Origin: Prochlorococcus sp. AG-418-D13
Lineage (GTDB): Bacteria > Cyanobacteriota > Cyanobacteriia > PCC-6307 > Cyanobiaceae
Reading direction: 5' to 3'
DNA: 64,000 bases
Assembly (NCBI GenBank): GCA_003214315.1
Contig: QCLU01000004.1
Span: 62,001 to 126,000, forward strand
Shown: positions 18,986-28,065 of the stretch, piece after piece
Layout: every line of letters starts with the position of its first letter
Numbering within the stretch: the stretch's first letter is position 1
Program-made: the position numbers and the translations under genes
The notes under the pieces: model-generated
The model's database searches: none
The model's input: only the letters and a program-made list of their open reading frames with translations
What the model was told of the DNA's origin: nothing

Positions 18986-19768
18986 CTATGAGCAGATTAA
19001 ATTCCATTGTCTCGAGAATGTTTTGCTCCTTCTCCAGGAATTAAATTCATTTTTTAATTTGTATGTGCATAAATTTGAGATGTCTATATTTGTATTAGGA
19101 ATGTTCTCATTTAAAAGTTGTCTATAAGCAGATCTTTTAAGATCAAGATGATTTAAGTTTTTCTCTTTGAAGTGATTTGAATTACTAAAACAAAGATCTT
19201 TTTCAGCTTTAGTTAAATTGACCGTTATATTTTTGTTTTCCGCCTTTCTATAAAATTCTTTGAGTGTCATTTTATCAACTAGATAATGTTCCTTCGAAAT
19301 CGCTGGTCCTATTGCAACAAGTAAGTTATCTCTAGATGTCCCTAAATTATCGAAAATTTTAACCAAATTTTTTATTATTTTTTTTTCTAAACCTTTTCTT
19401 CCACAATGCAAGGTTGCTACATTTCTTGTCCTTTTATCTGCAAAAAATATTGGCATACAATCAGCTGTGTAAACCCATAAGTTTTGATTGCATTTATTAC
19501 CAACGAGACCATCTGCATCAGTCTTAATTACTTCTCCCGAATGAGATCCAAACACTATCTTATTACTGTGAATTTGATTGGAAACACAATTTATGTAATT
19601 TTCATTAAAGTGATTCCCTAATAATCGAAGAAATTTCTCAGAGCTTGACTTCGTAAAGTATGCATGTATGAAATTATTTTGACTAAGGATAGGTGATTTA
19701 TAATACTCAAATTTTTTGTTTTGAATAAAAATTTCAGCTTTTGAGAAATATATTTCTTTGTATGGAAT
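18986..19768 (-). CDS. YfiH/laccase-domain protein (purine nucleoside phosphorylase-type), unusual start
   Basis: Member of the YfiH (COG1496, DUF152) family; characterised relatives act on purine nucleosides. Conserved residues include NQIHSNKIV, DADGLVG, YTADCMPIFFAD and ATLHCGRKGL, giving the histidine-cysteine-histidine zinc set. The first GTG in frame (19553-19555) falls inside this core and would remove about 70 conserved residues. Reading upstream, the frame stays open to 19798, beyond which a stop occurs at 19799-19801, but contains no ATG, GTG or TTG. The 5' boundary given assumes the ATT at 19766-19768 (protein of about 260 residues, near family length). A lost start or upstream frameshift is the alternative. 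Confidence 0.6.
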   Translation of the reverse strand: MPYKEIYFSKAEIFIQNKKFEYYKSPILSQNNFIHAYFTKSSSEKFLRLLGNHFNENYINCVSNQIHSNKIVFGSHSGEVIKTDADGLVGNKCNQNLWVYTADCMPIFFADKRTRNVATLHCGRKGLEKKIIKNLVKIFDNLGTSRDNLLVAIGPAISKEHYLVDKMTLKEFYRKAENKNITVNLTKAEKDLCFSNSNHFKEKNLNHLDLKRSAYRQLLNENIPNTNIDISNLCTYKLKNEFNSWRRSKTFSRQWNLICS

Positions 19769-19790
19769 AGTTCCTGCTCCTAAACTGAAT

Positions 19791-20696
19791 TTATGAAATT
19801 AATTCAATATCTCTCAAGATCCAGAATCCTGCAAATTTTTCGATGTATGGCGTCGACTGTATGGAAATAAATTGATAACCAAAAGAATTTTTTTTATTCT
19901 CTAAAAACTTTGTACTCAAAATGTTTGCATCTTTTTCTGGTAAATCAGTTACCAGCCACTTATCGTCTTCTGAAGCTTCAAGTATGAGTTGGTTCTTATT
20001 GATGACTAATTTAATAGGTTCTAAACAACTGAACCATGCAGAAAGTGCTAAAGATCTATCTTTGCTAAAAAGTCTTAAACCAGGAACTAAGCAATTATCA
20101 TCTAAATCTTGCTGAATTGGGAAAATATTTCCAAATTCTATAGGCCAATTTCTTGATAATTTTAATTCTCCAATTGATATTTCAGAGATAGTTAAAGCAT
20201 CGCCCCTTACTGCTTCTGGCAGAGGTTGAGGAGAATTTTCCATTTTAGAAGTAAAAGTAGGGGCTAATACGCCTCTTACATAACCTTTTTCCTTTGGATA
20301 AATTTCTTTTTCAAAAAATTGGATCCTATCTAATAAATCGTAAGTTCTCCTACTCACAATTGCCTCAATACTTAGAGCCTCCAGAGATTTCTTAATGATC
20401 GATTTCATTGACGACCTCCAGAATCGAACTGTTGAAGGTTTCTCCCACCCTTGTTTTTTTGCTTCACTTATTGCTTCATTTATTGCTTTTGTAAGCCATA
20501 CTGAGTTAACTTCATTGGCAGGGCATTTTTTATTCCAAAGAAAAATATCTTTTGTCTTATAACTTCTTGTAGAGCAAATAATTAACTCCCACCTTTTTTT
20601 ACCATTTGATTCAATAATTGGTCTTGAGTAAAAGTCTAATTCCCAATCTGAAATGTTTAATTTAAGACTCGACTCTATTTTTTTATTGATGTTCAT
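19791..20696 (-). CDS. Tab2/Atab2-like RNA-binding protein (DUF1092)
   Basis: Homologue of Tab2/ATAB2, plastid proteins required for translation of photosystem I (and in plants photosystem II) reaction-centre mRNAs. The signature N-terminus WELDFYSRPI followed by GKKRWELIIC is visible, then the segment QGWEKPSTVRFWRSSMKSII. The C-terminus ends FAGFWILRD, also family-like. Length of 301 fits bacterial members. Its ATG overlaps the stop of the S1-like gene (ATGA), so the two translation-related proteins are likely coupled. Target mRNA in cyanobacteria is inferred. Confidence 0.88.
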   Translation of the reverse strand: MNINKKIESSLKLNISDWELDFYSRPIIESNGKKRWELIICSTRSYKTKDIFLWNKKCPANEVNSVWLTKAINEAISEAKKQGWEKPSTVRFWRSSMKSIIKKSLEALSIEAIVSRRTYDLLDRIQFFEKEIYPKEKGYVRGVLAPTFTSKMENSPQPLPEAVRGDALTISEISIGELKLSRNWPIEFGNIFPIQQDLDDNCLVPGLRLFSKDRSLALSAWFSCLEPIKLVINKNQLILEASEDDKWLVTDLPEKDANILSTKFLENKKNSFGYQFISIQSTPYIEKFAGFWILRDIELIS

Positions 20697-21895
20697 TTTT
20701 CTTGTTCTTTTTTATCGAAGAGAGCTTTAGTTTTTAGTGCTCTCTCTGTGGCTTCTTGCATAACTTTTTGCTTATCAATAATTAATTCTCCCGCAGAGTT
20801 TTCTAAGAGTGCAGTATTGAGACCAATGCGCCCTTTTTCGAGGTCAATTTCAGATATTAAAGCTTTTATAATTTCCCCTTCTCTAAAAACTTCTCTTAAA
20901 GAACGAATCGATCCATTTGTTAGTGAGGATTGATGAAGAAGCCCACTAGCTCCACCTAAATCGATAAAGAAGCCATATGGTTTTACAGCTAAAACTTCTC
21001 CTTCAATTAATTGACCTAATTCTAGACTTGTAAGTTTAGAGACTATAGATGCTTTCTTTTCAGAGAGGACTAATTTTCTGGATTCTGGGTTCACCTCAAG
21101 AAACGCTACTTTTAGAGTTTTACTAACAAAAGATTGATAATCTTGCCCATCTTCAAGTTGGGATCTTGGGATGAATCCTCTCAATCCTTCTACATCGCAT
21201 GTAAGCCCTCCTCTGTTAAATCCATTAATTAAAACGTCAATTAATTCTCCGTTTTTTGCGGAATTTGATACTTTCTCCCAACTTTGCCTGAGAATTAATG
21301 CCCGAGCGCTCACTGTTACCATCCCATCAGCATTTTGTTCTTTGATAACCAAAACTTCCATTTCAAGGCCTACAGAAAACTTTTCTTTAAAGTTAGTTAT
21401 GACACCCAACCCACATTCTTTTTTAGGCATGTAACCAGGTGCTTTCCCACCAATGTCAACATATAGTCCATCACTTTCGATTGCTATAACCTTCCCTGAA
21501 ATTATTTCTCCAGTAGCCCCAATTGGCTCATTTGCGTTTAAAGCCTCCAAAAAAGCACTTTCATCAAAATCGAATTCATCGACTGTTCTTTCAAATTGAA
21601 AATCTGTATTTTGCTCAGAAAAATTAATGGGTCTATTTAAGTTTTGTTGAGATATATCAAAAGGTTTGATGCTTTCAATACTATCCTCAATTTCTTTTCC
21701 TGAATCATCTTTAATGACTTGAGGTTTGATTGCAATATTTTCTTTTTTAATATCTTCTTGCGAATTAGTTTGCTCATTATGTATTTCTTGAGATTTTTTT
21801 TGAGAATCTTTCTTGCTTATGTGAAGTACCTGAAGAGGTTTTTTATTGCCCTTTGGTTGGATATTATCTTGGGCATTTTTATTACTGACTCCCAT
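20693..21895 (-). CDS. rps1b: Ribosomal protein S1 homologue with three S1 domains
   Basis: RNA-binding protein with an acidic, low-complexity N-terminus (about 1-120) and three S1 domains. They begin at GEIISGKVIAIESDGLYVDI (about 131), GELIDVLINGFNRGGLTCDV (about 215) and GQLIEGEVLAVKPYGFFIDL (about 299). At 400 residues it is shorter than enterobacterial S1 and matches the second, S1B-type paralogue of cyanobacteria (called rps1b or nbp1). It may bind mRNA 5' regions during initiation. The Tab2-like gene follows with overlap. Confidence 0.9.
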   Translation of the reverse strand: MGVSNKNAQDNIQPKGNKKPLQVLHISKKDSQKKSQEIHNEQTNSQEDIKKENIAIKPQVIKDDSGKEIEDSIESIKPFDISQQNLNRPINFSEQNTDFQFERTVDEFDFDESAFLEALNANEPIGATGEIISGKVIAIESDGLYVDIGGKAPGYMPKKECGLGVITNFKEKFSVGLEMEVLVIKEQNADGMVTVSARALILRQSWEKVSNSAKNGELIDVLINGFNRGGLTCDVEGLRGFIPRSQLEDGQDYQSFVSKTLKVAFLEVNPESRKLVLSEKKASIVSKLTSLELGQLIEGEVLAVKPYGFFIDLGGASGLLHQSSLTNGSIRSLREVFREGEIIKALISEIDLEKGRIGLNTALLENSAGELIIDKQKVMQEATERALKTKALFDKKEQEK

Positions 21896-21961
21896 CGTAG
21901 GTAAAATAAGAATAATTTATTATTAACATACTCTAAATCTTAGTACTCAAAATTAAAATTA

Positions 21962-22756
21962 ATGAACTTTAAACCAATACCTAATAAATTTGAATATTTA
22001 AATTGGCAAGAAATTGAAAGTATTGCAAAAGAAAAAAGATCAACAGTGATTTGGCCATTCGGGGCTGTTGAGCAACATGGACCACATTTACCTCTTGCTA
22101 CAGATAGTATTTTTGTTGATGAAATCATTAATGAAGTTTTAAAATTGTTATCTGCCGATATTCCATTAAAAAAACTCCCAACTCAATATATTGGTTTTTC
22201 TCCAGAACATAAGGGCTTTGCCGGGACAATTTCACTTTCCTCAAATTTAATAACTTCAATTATTAAGGAAGTCGGAGGTCAATTATCTGAAATGGGTTTT
22301 AAAAGATTGATATTGATTAATGGACATGGAGGTCAAATCTCACTACTTAATACAGCGGCAAGAGAGCTAAGAAGTTCCTCACCAGGGATGGCAGTTTTCC
22401 CTTGTTTTTTATGGAGTGGTGTTAATGGATTAAGTGATTTGTTAACAAAAACTGAGATCGAGGATGGGCTTCATGCTTCTTTAGCTGAAACAAGTTTGAT
22501 GCTCGCTTTAAAACCAGAATTAGTAGGCGATGAACGCCCAAATGAGGGCATTAAAGGAAAGATCCCAGAAGGCTGGAGTCTAGAGGGAAATGCTCCTACT
22601 GCTTGGCTTACTGACGACTTCAGTAAATCAGGTGTTATAGGGGACAGCAGAGGAGCAAATGAGTCTTTAGGAAAAAATTTAAAGGAATTATTGATTAATC
22701 ATTGGTTCAAATTGATTATTAATCTGATGCAATCAGATTGGCCAAACAATTCTTAA
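21962..22756 (+). CDS. Creatininase-family amidohydrolase
   Basis: A 264-residue protein of the creatininase/MftE fold, metal-dependent amide hydrolases. The metal-binding set is in GAVEQHGPHLPLATD near residue 36 and in INGHGGQ near residue 120, followed by the conserved glutamate region LHASLAETSLML. Substrate is unknown; creatinine itself is improbable here. It stands directly upstream of the alkane genes, 110 bases before the aldehyde-deformylating oxygenase start. No functional link is demonstrated. Confidence 0.88.
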   Translation: MNFKPIPNKFEYLNWQEIESIAKEKRSTVIWPFGAVEQHGPHLPLATDSIFVDEIINEVLKLLSADIPLKKLPTQYIGFSPEHKGFAGTISLSSNLITSIIKEVGGQLSEMGFKRLILINGHGGQISLLNTAARELRSSSPGMAVFPCFLWSGVNGLSDLLTKTEIEDGLHASLAETSLMLALKPELVGDERPNEGIKGKIPEGWSLEGNAPTAWLTDDFSKSGVIGDSRGANESLGKNLKELLINHWFKLIINLMQSDWPNNS

Positions 22757-22821
22757 AAGGTTTACGTAAAAAATGTGACTTAACAATTGAAACTATTTTC
22801 ATGATATTTAAATAAACTCAC

Positions 22822-22827
22822 TATAAT
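22822..22827 (+). promoter_or_regulatory. Consensus -10 element upstream of ado
   Basis: TATAAT, 45 bases before the preferred ado start at 22867 and only 18 before an earlier in-frame ATG at 22840. Transcription would begin near 22834, leaving a six-base leader for the earlier ATG and about 33 for the later one. No good -35 hexamer is seen at the usual spacing. Confidence 0.5.
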
Positions 22828-22866
22828 ATTGTAATATTCATGCATAATGAACAAAAGATTACTGAC

Positions 22867-23595
22867 ATGCAAACTCTAGAATCAAATAAAAAAAATATTG
22901 AAGAATCGACTAATCCGATTTCTTTAGATTTACCCGACTTCACTACAGATTCTTATAAGGATGCATACAGCAGAATAAATGCAATTGTCATAGAGGGAGA
23001 GCAAGAAGCTCATGATAATTACATTTCAATAGCAACTTTAATACCAAATGAGTTAGAGGAGTTAACTAAATTGGCGAGAATGGAAATGAAACATAAAAAA
23101 GGCTTTACAGCCTGTGGAAGAAATTTAGGCGTGGAAGCTGATATGGAATTTGCAAAAAAATTCTTTTCTAAATTACATGGTAATTTTCAAATTGCTCTTG
23201 AAAAAGGAAACCTAACAACATGTCTTTTAATACAAGCTATCTTAATCGAAGCATTTGCAATCTCTGCTTATAACGTCTACATACGAGTCGCTGATCCTTT
23301 TGCAAAAAAAATAACAGAGGGAGTGGTTAAAGATGAATATCTTCATTTAAATTACGGTCAAGAATGGCTTAAAGAGAATTTATCTACTTGTAAAGAGGAA
23401 TTAATGGAAGCTAATAAGGTAAACCTTCCCCTAATTAAAAAGATGTTAGATGAAGTAGCAGAAGACGCATCAGTTTTGGCTATGGACAGAGAAGAATTAA
23501 TGGAAGAATTTATGATTGCTTATCAAGATACACTGATGGAAATAGGGTTAGATAATAGAGAAATTGCAAGAATGGCTATGGCAGCTATCGTCTAA
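22867..23595 (+). CDS. ado: Aldehyde-deformylating oxygenase (alkane synthase)
   Basis: Ferritin-like di-iron enzyme turning fatty aldehydes into alkanes plus formate. Iron ligands are visible as Glu45 (IEGEQEAHDNY), Glu73 and His76 (RMEMKHKKGF), the central glutamate in LIEAFAISAY, and the second ExxH in VKDEYLHLNYGQEW. I place the start at ATG 22867 (MQTLESNKK), nine codons inside the longest frame, because it matches the usual N-terminus and leaves room for a leader after the TATAAT. It is followed by aar; together they make the heptadecane/pentadecane of cyanobacteria. Confidence 0.97.
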   Translation: MQTLESNKKNIEESTNPISLDLPDFTTDSYKDAYSRINAIVIEGEQEAHDNYISIATLIPNELEELTKLARMEMKHKKGFTACGRNLGVEADMEFAKKFFSKLHGNFQIALEKGNLTTCLLIQAILIEAFAISAYNVYIRVADPFAKKITEGVVKDEYLHLNYGQEWLKENLSTCKEELMEANKVNLPLIKKMLDEVAEDASVLAMDREELMEEFMIAYQDTLMEIGLDNREIARMAMAAIV

Positions 23596-23702
23596 TCACA
23601 GTTTTACTTATTAAGCCTTTTAATAATTAATCTTTCTTTTTAAGTAGTAACCTCTGTGCTATTCTTCATAACATTGTATAGAAATCATTAATAAATTTTT
23701 AA

Positions 23703-24743
23703 ATGTTTGGGTTAATAGGCCACTCAACTAGTTTTGAAGATGCAAAAAGAAAAGCTTCTTTACTAGGTTTTGATCATATAGCAGATGGCGACCTGGATGT
23801 TTGGTGTACAGCTCCTCCTCAATTGGTTGAGAATGTAGAAGTTAAGAGTGCTACTGGAATATCCATTGAAGGTTCCTACATAGATTCTTGCTTTGTTCCT
23901 GAAATGCTTTCTAGGTTTAAAACCGCTAGAAGAAAAGTTCTAAATGCTATGGAACTAGCTCAGAAAAAAGGGATTAACATTACCGCTTTAGGAGGATTTA
24001 CTTCTATTATTTTCGAGAATTTTAATCTTCTACAGCATAAACAAATTAGAAATACAGCATTAGAGTGGGAAAGGTTTACTACTGGCAATACTCATACCGC
24101 ATGGGTTATTTGTAAGCAACTAGAGATAAATGCGCCTCGCATTGGGATAGACCTTAAAAAAGCAACTGTTGCTGTAATTGGTGCTACAGGTGATATTGGT
24201 AGTGCTGTTTGTAGGTGGCTTATCAATAAAACTGGGATTTCAGAACTTCTTATGGTAGCAAGACAACAAGAACCACTAGCGCTGTTACAAAAAGAATTAG
24301 ATGGTGGCACGATAACGAGTTTAGATGAGGCATTGCCTCAGGCGGATATTGTTGTGTGGGTTGCAAGTATGCCTAAAACTATTGAAATTGATACTGATAA
24401 CTTAAAAAAACCATGCTTAATGATTGATGGTGGATACCCCAAAAATCTTGATGAGAAATTTCAGGGTGAAAATATTTATATTTTAAAAGGAGGTATAGTA
24501 GAGTTTTTCAATGATATTGGTTGGAATATGATGGAACTTGCGGAAATGCAAAACCCTCAACGAGAGATGTTTGCTTGCTTTGCAGAAGCTATGATTTTAG
24601 AATTTGAAAATTGTCATACAAACTTTAGTTGGGGAAGAAATAACATTTCCCTTGAAAAGATGGAATTTATTGGGGCAGCTTCTTTAAAACATGGTTTTTC
24701 CGCCATTGGACTTGATAAGCAGCCTAAAGTATTAACTGTCTAA
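23703..24743 (+). CDS. aar: Long-chain acyl-ACP reductase (alkane pathway)
   Basis: NADPH-dependent reductase converting fatty acyl-ACP to aldehyde for ado. The N-terminal segment [14 protein letters not shown] is characteristic. The Rossmann motif [17 protein letters not shown] lies near residue 157, and [11 protein letters not shown] near 238. Length of 346 fits. The spacer from ado is 107 bases; accA follows after only three bases, so aar, accA and probably the SDR gene share a message. This ties aldehyde formation to fatty acid supply. Confidence 0.97.
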   Translation: MFGLIGHSTSFEDAKRKASLLGFDHIADGDLDVWCTAPPQLVENVEVKSATGISIEGSYIDSCFVPEMLSRFKTARRKVLNAMELAQKKGINITALGGFTSIIFENFNLLQHKQIRNTALEWERFTTGNTHTAWVICKQLEINAPRIGIDLKKATVAVIGATGDIGSAVCRWLINKTGISELLMVARQQEPLALLQKELDGGTITSLDEALPQADIVVWVASMPKTIEIDTDNLKKPCLMIDGGYPKNLDEKFQGENIYILKGGIVEFFNDIGWNMMELAEMQNPQREMFACFAEAMILEFENCHTNFSWGRNNISLEKMEFIGAASLKHGFSAIGLDKQPKVLTV

Positions 24744-24746
24744 ATT

Positions 24747-25754
24747 ATGGCTAAACGTTACCTCCTTGATTTTGAAAAGCCTCTTGTTGAACTTGAGAAG
24801 CAGATAGAGCAAATTAAAGAATTAGCTCGAGATTCAGAGGTAGATGTTAGTCAACAGCTTCTACAACTTGAAACCTTAGCTGCTAGGAGAAGAGAAGAAA
24901 TATTTAAATCTCTAACCCCTGCTCAAAAGATTCAGGTAGCTAGACATCCTCAGAGACCAAGTACTTTGGACTTTGTCCAAATGTTTTGTGATGACTGGAT
25001 CGAATTACATGGAGACAGAAATGGTGGCGATGATATGGCACTAATTGGGGGGATAGGTTCGATAAATAATAGACCAGTGTTGATGTTAGGGCATCAGAAA
25101 GGAAGGGACACAAAAGAAAATGTAGTAAGAAACTTTGGGATGGCAAAACCAGGAGGTTACAGAAAAGCTCTTAGATTAATGCAGCATGCAAATAGATTCT
25201 CTTTGCCAATTCTTACATTTATTGATACTCCTGGAGCTTATGCTGGTTTAAAAGCTGAAGAACAAGGTCAAGGGGAAGCGATTGCAAGAAACCTTCGAGA
25301 GATGTTTGGATTGAAAGTTCCAATTGTGGCTACTGTCATTGGAGAAGGAGGTTCAGGCGGTGCACTTGGAATAGGTGTTGCTGATAGGTTGCTAATGTTT
25401 GAACACAGTGTTTACACAGTTGCGAGTCCTGAAGCATGTGCATCCATTTTATGGAGAGATGCTGCTAAAGCCTCAGACGCTGCATCAGCACTTAAAATTA
25501 CAGGTAAAGATTTACTTAAATTAGGAATAATAGATGAGGTATTACCTGAACCCTCTGGTGGGAATAATTGGGCTCCTTTAGATGCTGGCAACACACTAAA
25601 AGAGGCTATTGAGAAACACCTTAATGCTTTACTGCAAATGCCTGAAGACGAATTAATTGAGGAAAGATACAAAAAGTTTAGGGTTTTAGGTAAATTTATC
25701 GAAGCAAATAATATTGAAGAGATTTATAGTGAAATCCCCCAAAAAACTGAATAA
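24747..25754 (+). CDS. accA: Acetyl-CoA carboxylase carboxyltransferase subunit alpha
   Basis: Alpha half of the carboxyltransferase that moves CO2 from biotin to acetyl-CoA, the first committed step of fatty acid synthesis. Family features include [38 protein letters not shown] and the oxyanion-type [16 protein letters not shown]. Length of 335 is normal. It lies three bases after aar, an arrangement common in picocyanobacteria, and its end overlaps the likely start of the SDR gene. Confidence 0.97.
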   Translation: MAKRYLLDFEKPLVELEKQIEQIKELARDSEVDVSQQLLQLETLAARRREEIFKSLTPAQKIQVARHPQRPSTLDFVQMFCDDWIELHGDRNGGDDMALIGGIGSINNRPVLMLGHQKGRDTKENVVRNFGMAKPGGYRKALRLMQHANRFSLPILTFIDTPGAYAGLKAEEQGQGEAIARNLREMFGLKVPIVATVIGEGGSGGALGIGVADRLLMFEHSVYTVASPEACASILWRDAAKASDAASALKITGKDLLKLGIIDEVLPEPSGGNNWAPLDAGNTLKEAIEKHLNALLQMPEDELIEERYKKFRVLGKFIEANNIEEIYSEIPQKTE

Positions 25755-26463
25755 ATTGAAACTAGCTTTTATAACGGGTGCTACGAAAGGTATTGGTAGA
25801 TCTACCGCAATTACTTTTGCCAATGCTGGCTGGGATTTAATTTTACTCTCCAGGAATATGGATTTAATGGAGAAACTAAAGAGCGAACTGTTGACCACTA
25901 AATCAAAAATTAACCTAGTAAAATGTGATTTATCTAATCCTCTAGAAATAGAGCATTGTGTTAAAGAAGCAATTGAGAAGTATGGGTGCCCTTCAGTATT
26001 GATAAATAATGCTGGTTGTGCATTTAATGGCCCCTTAGTTGAAATGGATTTAGGTCAATGGGAACAAATTATGCAAATAAACCTTACTAGTGTTTTCCAA
26101 ATTTGCAGTTCAATAATTCCTGAAATGAGAAAAAATGGGGGAATAGTCATTAACGTTAGTAGTCATGCTTCTTATAATGCATTTCCCCAATGGGGAGCAT
26201 ATTGTATTTCAAAGTCTGCACTAGCTATGTTTACTAAATGCTTGAGGGAAGAGGAGAGATCTAATTCAATCAGAGCCTGCACAATAACTTTAGGTTCAGT
26301 AAATACTCCTCTTTGGGACTCAGAATCTATCAATGCTGATTTTGATAGAACTTCTATGCTCTCCTCAAGCAAAGTATCAGATACTATTCTCTATATGGCT
26401 CAACAATCCGAATCACAACTGATTGAAGACTTAACTTTAATGCCCTCTGGAGGAGCTTTTTAA
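25729..26463 (+). CDS. Short-chain dehydrogenase/reductase
   Basis: Classical SDR of about 244 residues. The cofactor motif is [13 protein letters not shown], followed by [11 protein letters not shown], a catalytic serine in INVSSHAS, and YCISK as the YxxxK pair. The start is ambiguous. GTG 25729 has GAAGAGA at 25716-25722 as a reasonable ribosome binding site and overlaps accA by 26 bases; TTG 25756, just after the accA stop, would also leave the whole fold intact. The position behind accA suggests a lipid-related reduction, but the substrate is not determinable. Confidence 0.88.
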   Translation: MKSPKKLNKLKLAFITGATKGIGRSTAITFANAGWDLILLSRNMDLMEKLKSELLTTKSKINLVKCDLSNPLEIEHCVKEAIEKYGCPSVLINNAGCAFNGPLVEMDLGQWEQIMQINLTSVFQICSSIIPEMRKNGGIVINVSSHASYNAFPQWGAYCISKSALAMFTKCLREEERSNSIRACTITLGSVNTPLWDSESINADFDRTSMLSSSKVSDTILYMAQQSESQLIEDLTLMPSGGAF

Positions 26464-26616
26464 ACATTCTTTTTCTTTTCTTAATCCTTAAAAAGTGATT
26501 TTTTTTAGGGCTCCGAGAACCCGATTAAACAAGAGAATGTGATATAGTGTATAAGCAATTAAGCTTTTAGAATATACAGTTAATTAAGTTGCATACAATT
26601 TTCTGTCAAGAATTTT

Positions 26617-27357
26617 ATGACCTCTACTTTACCCAACGATAATATTAGAAACTTTGACGACCAGATTACTAACAAATTAATCTCTGAAATTATAAGAGAC
26701 AGAATCAAGAATTCTGGAACCAGATTTAGCGCCAACGATAACATTGCAGATTTTATAAATCCTGGAGAATTTGAGATTTTAGAAAGAGAAGTTGCCTCAA
26801 GAGTTAAGGACTTACTAAAGTCCCTCATAATAGATGTTGAGAATGATCATAATACTCAAGAAACAGCTGAAAGAGTTTCAAAAATGTATTTAAATGAAGT
26901 TTTTAAAGGCAGATATCATCCACAACCTAAAGTTACAAGTTTCCCAAATGATAAGAATCTTGATGAGATTTATACAGTCGGCCCAATTTCTGTTAGATCT
27001 GCATGTTCGCATCACTTAGTTCCAATTCTAGGAGAGTGTTGGATAGGTATTAAACCTGGGAATAAAGTCATAGGACTTTCAAAATTTGCAAGAGTTGCTG
27101 ATTGGGTTTTTTCAAGACCTCATATTCAGGAAGAAGCTGTAATGATACTTGCAGATGAAATCGAAAAACTATGTGAACCTAAAGGTTTAGGCATTATTGT
27201 AAAGGCCCAACATTATTGTATGAAGTGGAGGGGAGTCAAAGAACCAAATACAAGTATGATTAATTCTGTGGTGAGAGGCGATTTTAGACACGATTTAAGT
27301 TTAAAACAAGAATTTTTTGAGCTTGTAAAACAGCAGTCCGCTACTAATAATTACTAA
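26617..27357 (+). CDS. folE: GTP cyclohydrolase I
   Basis: Opens GTP to dihydroneopterin triphosphate, first step to folate and other pterins. Zinc and active-site residues are in RSACSHHLVPILGECWIGI near residue 128 and in KAQHYCMKWRGVKEPNT near 197. The N-terminal 45 residues are variable. Length of 246 is typical for cyanobacteria. Its stop overlaps the stop of the convergent trpF by four bases. A PTPS-like gene that could use its product lies at 62463. Confidence 0.96.
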   Translation: MTSTLPNDNIRNFDDQITNKLISEIIRDRIKNSGTRFSANDNIADFINPGEFEILEREVASRVKDLLKSLIIDVENDHNTQETAERVSKMYLNEVFKGRYHPQPKVTSFPNDKNLDEIYTVGPISVRSACSHHLVPILGECWIGIKPGNKVIGLSKFARVADWVFSRPHIQEEAVMILADEIEKLCEPKGLGIIVKAQHYCMKWRGVKEPNTSMINSVVRGDFRHDLSLKQEFFELVKQQSATNNY

Positions 27358-28010
27358 TCCCTTTTTAAAAACTTAAAAAGTTCTTCTGTTTTTTTGATAT
27401 CTTTTAAACCCGGAGAAATCTCAATACTACTAGAAATATCTAGCCCATCAGGTTTGATATCTGTAAGGATTTCATCAATCCATTCAATTGATATCCCACC
27501 GGCTAACCACCAAGGCTTGCTGAATTGCAGATTTTTTAAGTTAGTAGATTTTATTTTTTTTCCTGAACCTCCATAAGTTTCTTTATTCCAAGAATCAAGC
27601 AGTATCGCATCTACAAAGTCCTCAAAAGGTTTTATTTTATCTATGTCCTTTTCCGTTTTTATTCTAAAAGCCTTCCATAGCCCAATATTGGGAATTTTTT
27701 CTCTTATTTTTTTGCAATAATCAATATCTTCATCTCCATGTAATTGAATGATAGTTTCACTTGGGTTTCCTAAGAAATTTTTAATAATTAAGTCAATAGG
27801 ACAATTTTTTACAACTGATACCCTCTCGATTTTTGGATACAACCTTTCTAAGGTTGTAAAAATATTTTTCTTAATTTCAGCTGATGTATATCTTGGGGAA
27901 TCTTCCACTGAAATAATGCCGATAGCATGCGCTCCTAATTTTGCGACTTGAAGAGCTTGTACTTCTGACGTTAGGCCACAAATTTTAATTAAAGTATTAC
28001 TCTTGGGCAT
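27354..28010 (-). CDS. trpF: Phosphoribosylanthranilate isomerase
   Basis: TIM-barrel enzyme of tryptophan synthesis. KICGLTSEVQALQVAKLGA at the N-terminus carries the catalytic cysteine, IIQLHGDED lies mid-protein, and LLDSW, WWLAGGIS and LDISSSIE supply the phosphate-binding end and catalytic aspartate. Length of 218 fits. It is not linked to trpA, which lies 30 kb away in the same window, in line with dispersed trp genes in cyanobacteria. Confidence 0.95.
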   Translation of the reverse strand: MPKSNTLIKICGLTSEVQALQVAKLGAHAIGIISVEDSPRYTSAEIKKNIFTTLERLYPKIERVSVVKNCPIDLIIKNFLGNPSETIIQLHGDEDIDYCKKIREKIPNIGLWKAFRIKTEKDIDKIKPFEDFVDAILLDSWNKETYGGSGKKIKSTNLKNLQFSKPWWLAGGISIEWIDEILTDIKPDGLDISSSIEISPGLKDIKKTEELFKFLKRD

Positions 28011-28065
28011 ATAATTAGCCTGTATGTAAAATTAATATTATTGCTAAATATAGCGGAGATTATTT

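Noticed and set aside
26508..26522. GGGCTCCGAGAACCC as a terminator or operator before folE
   Set aside because: Only five of six pairs form, the T run lies on the wrong side, and the element is too short to stand alone.
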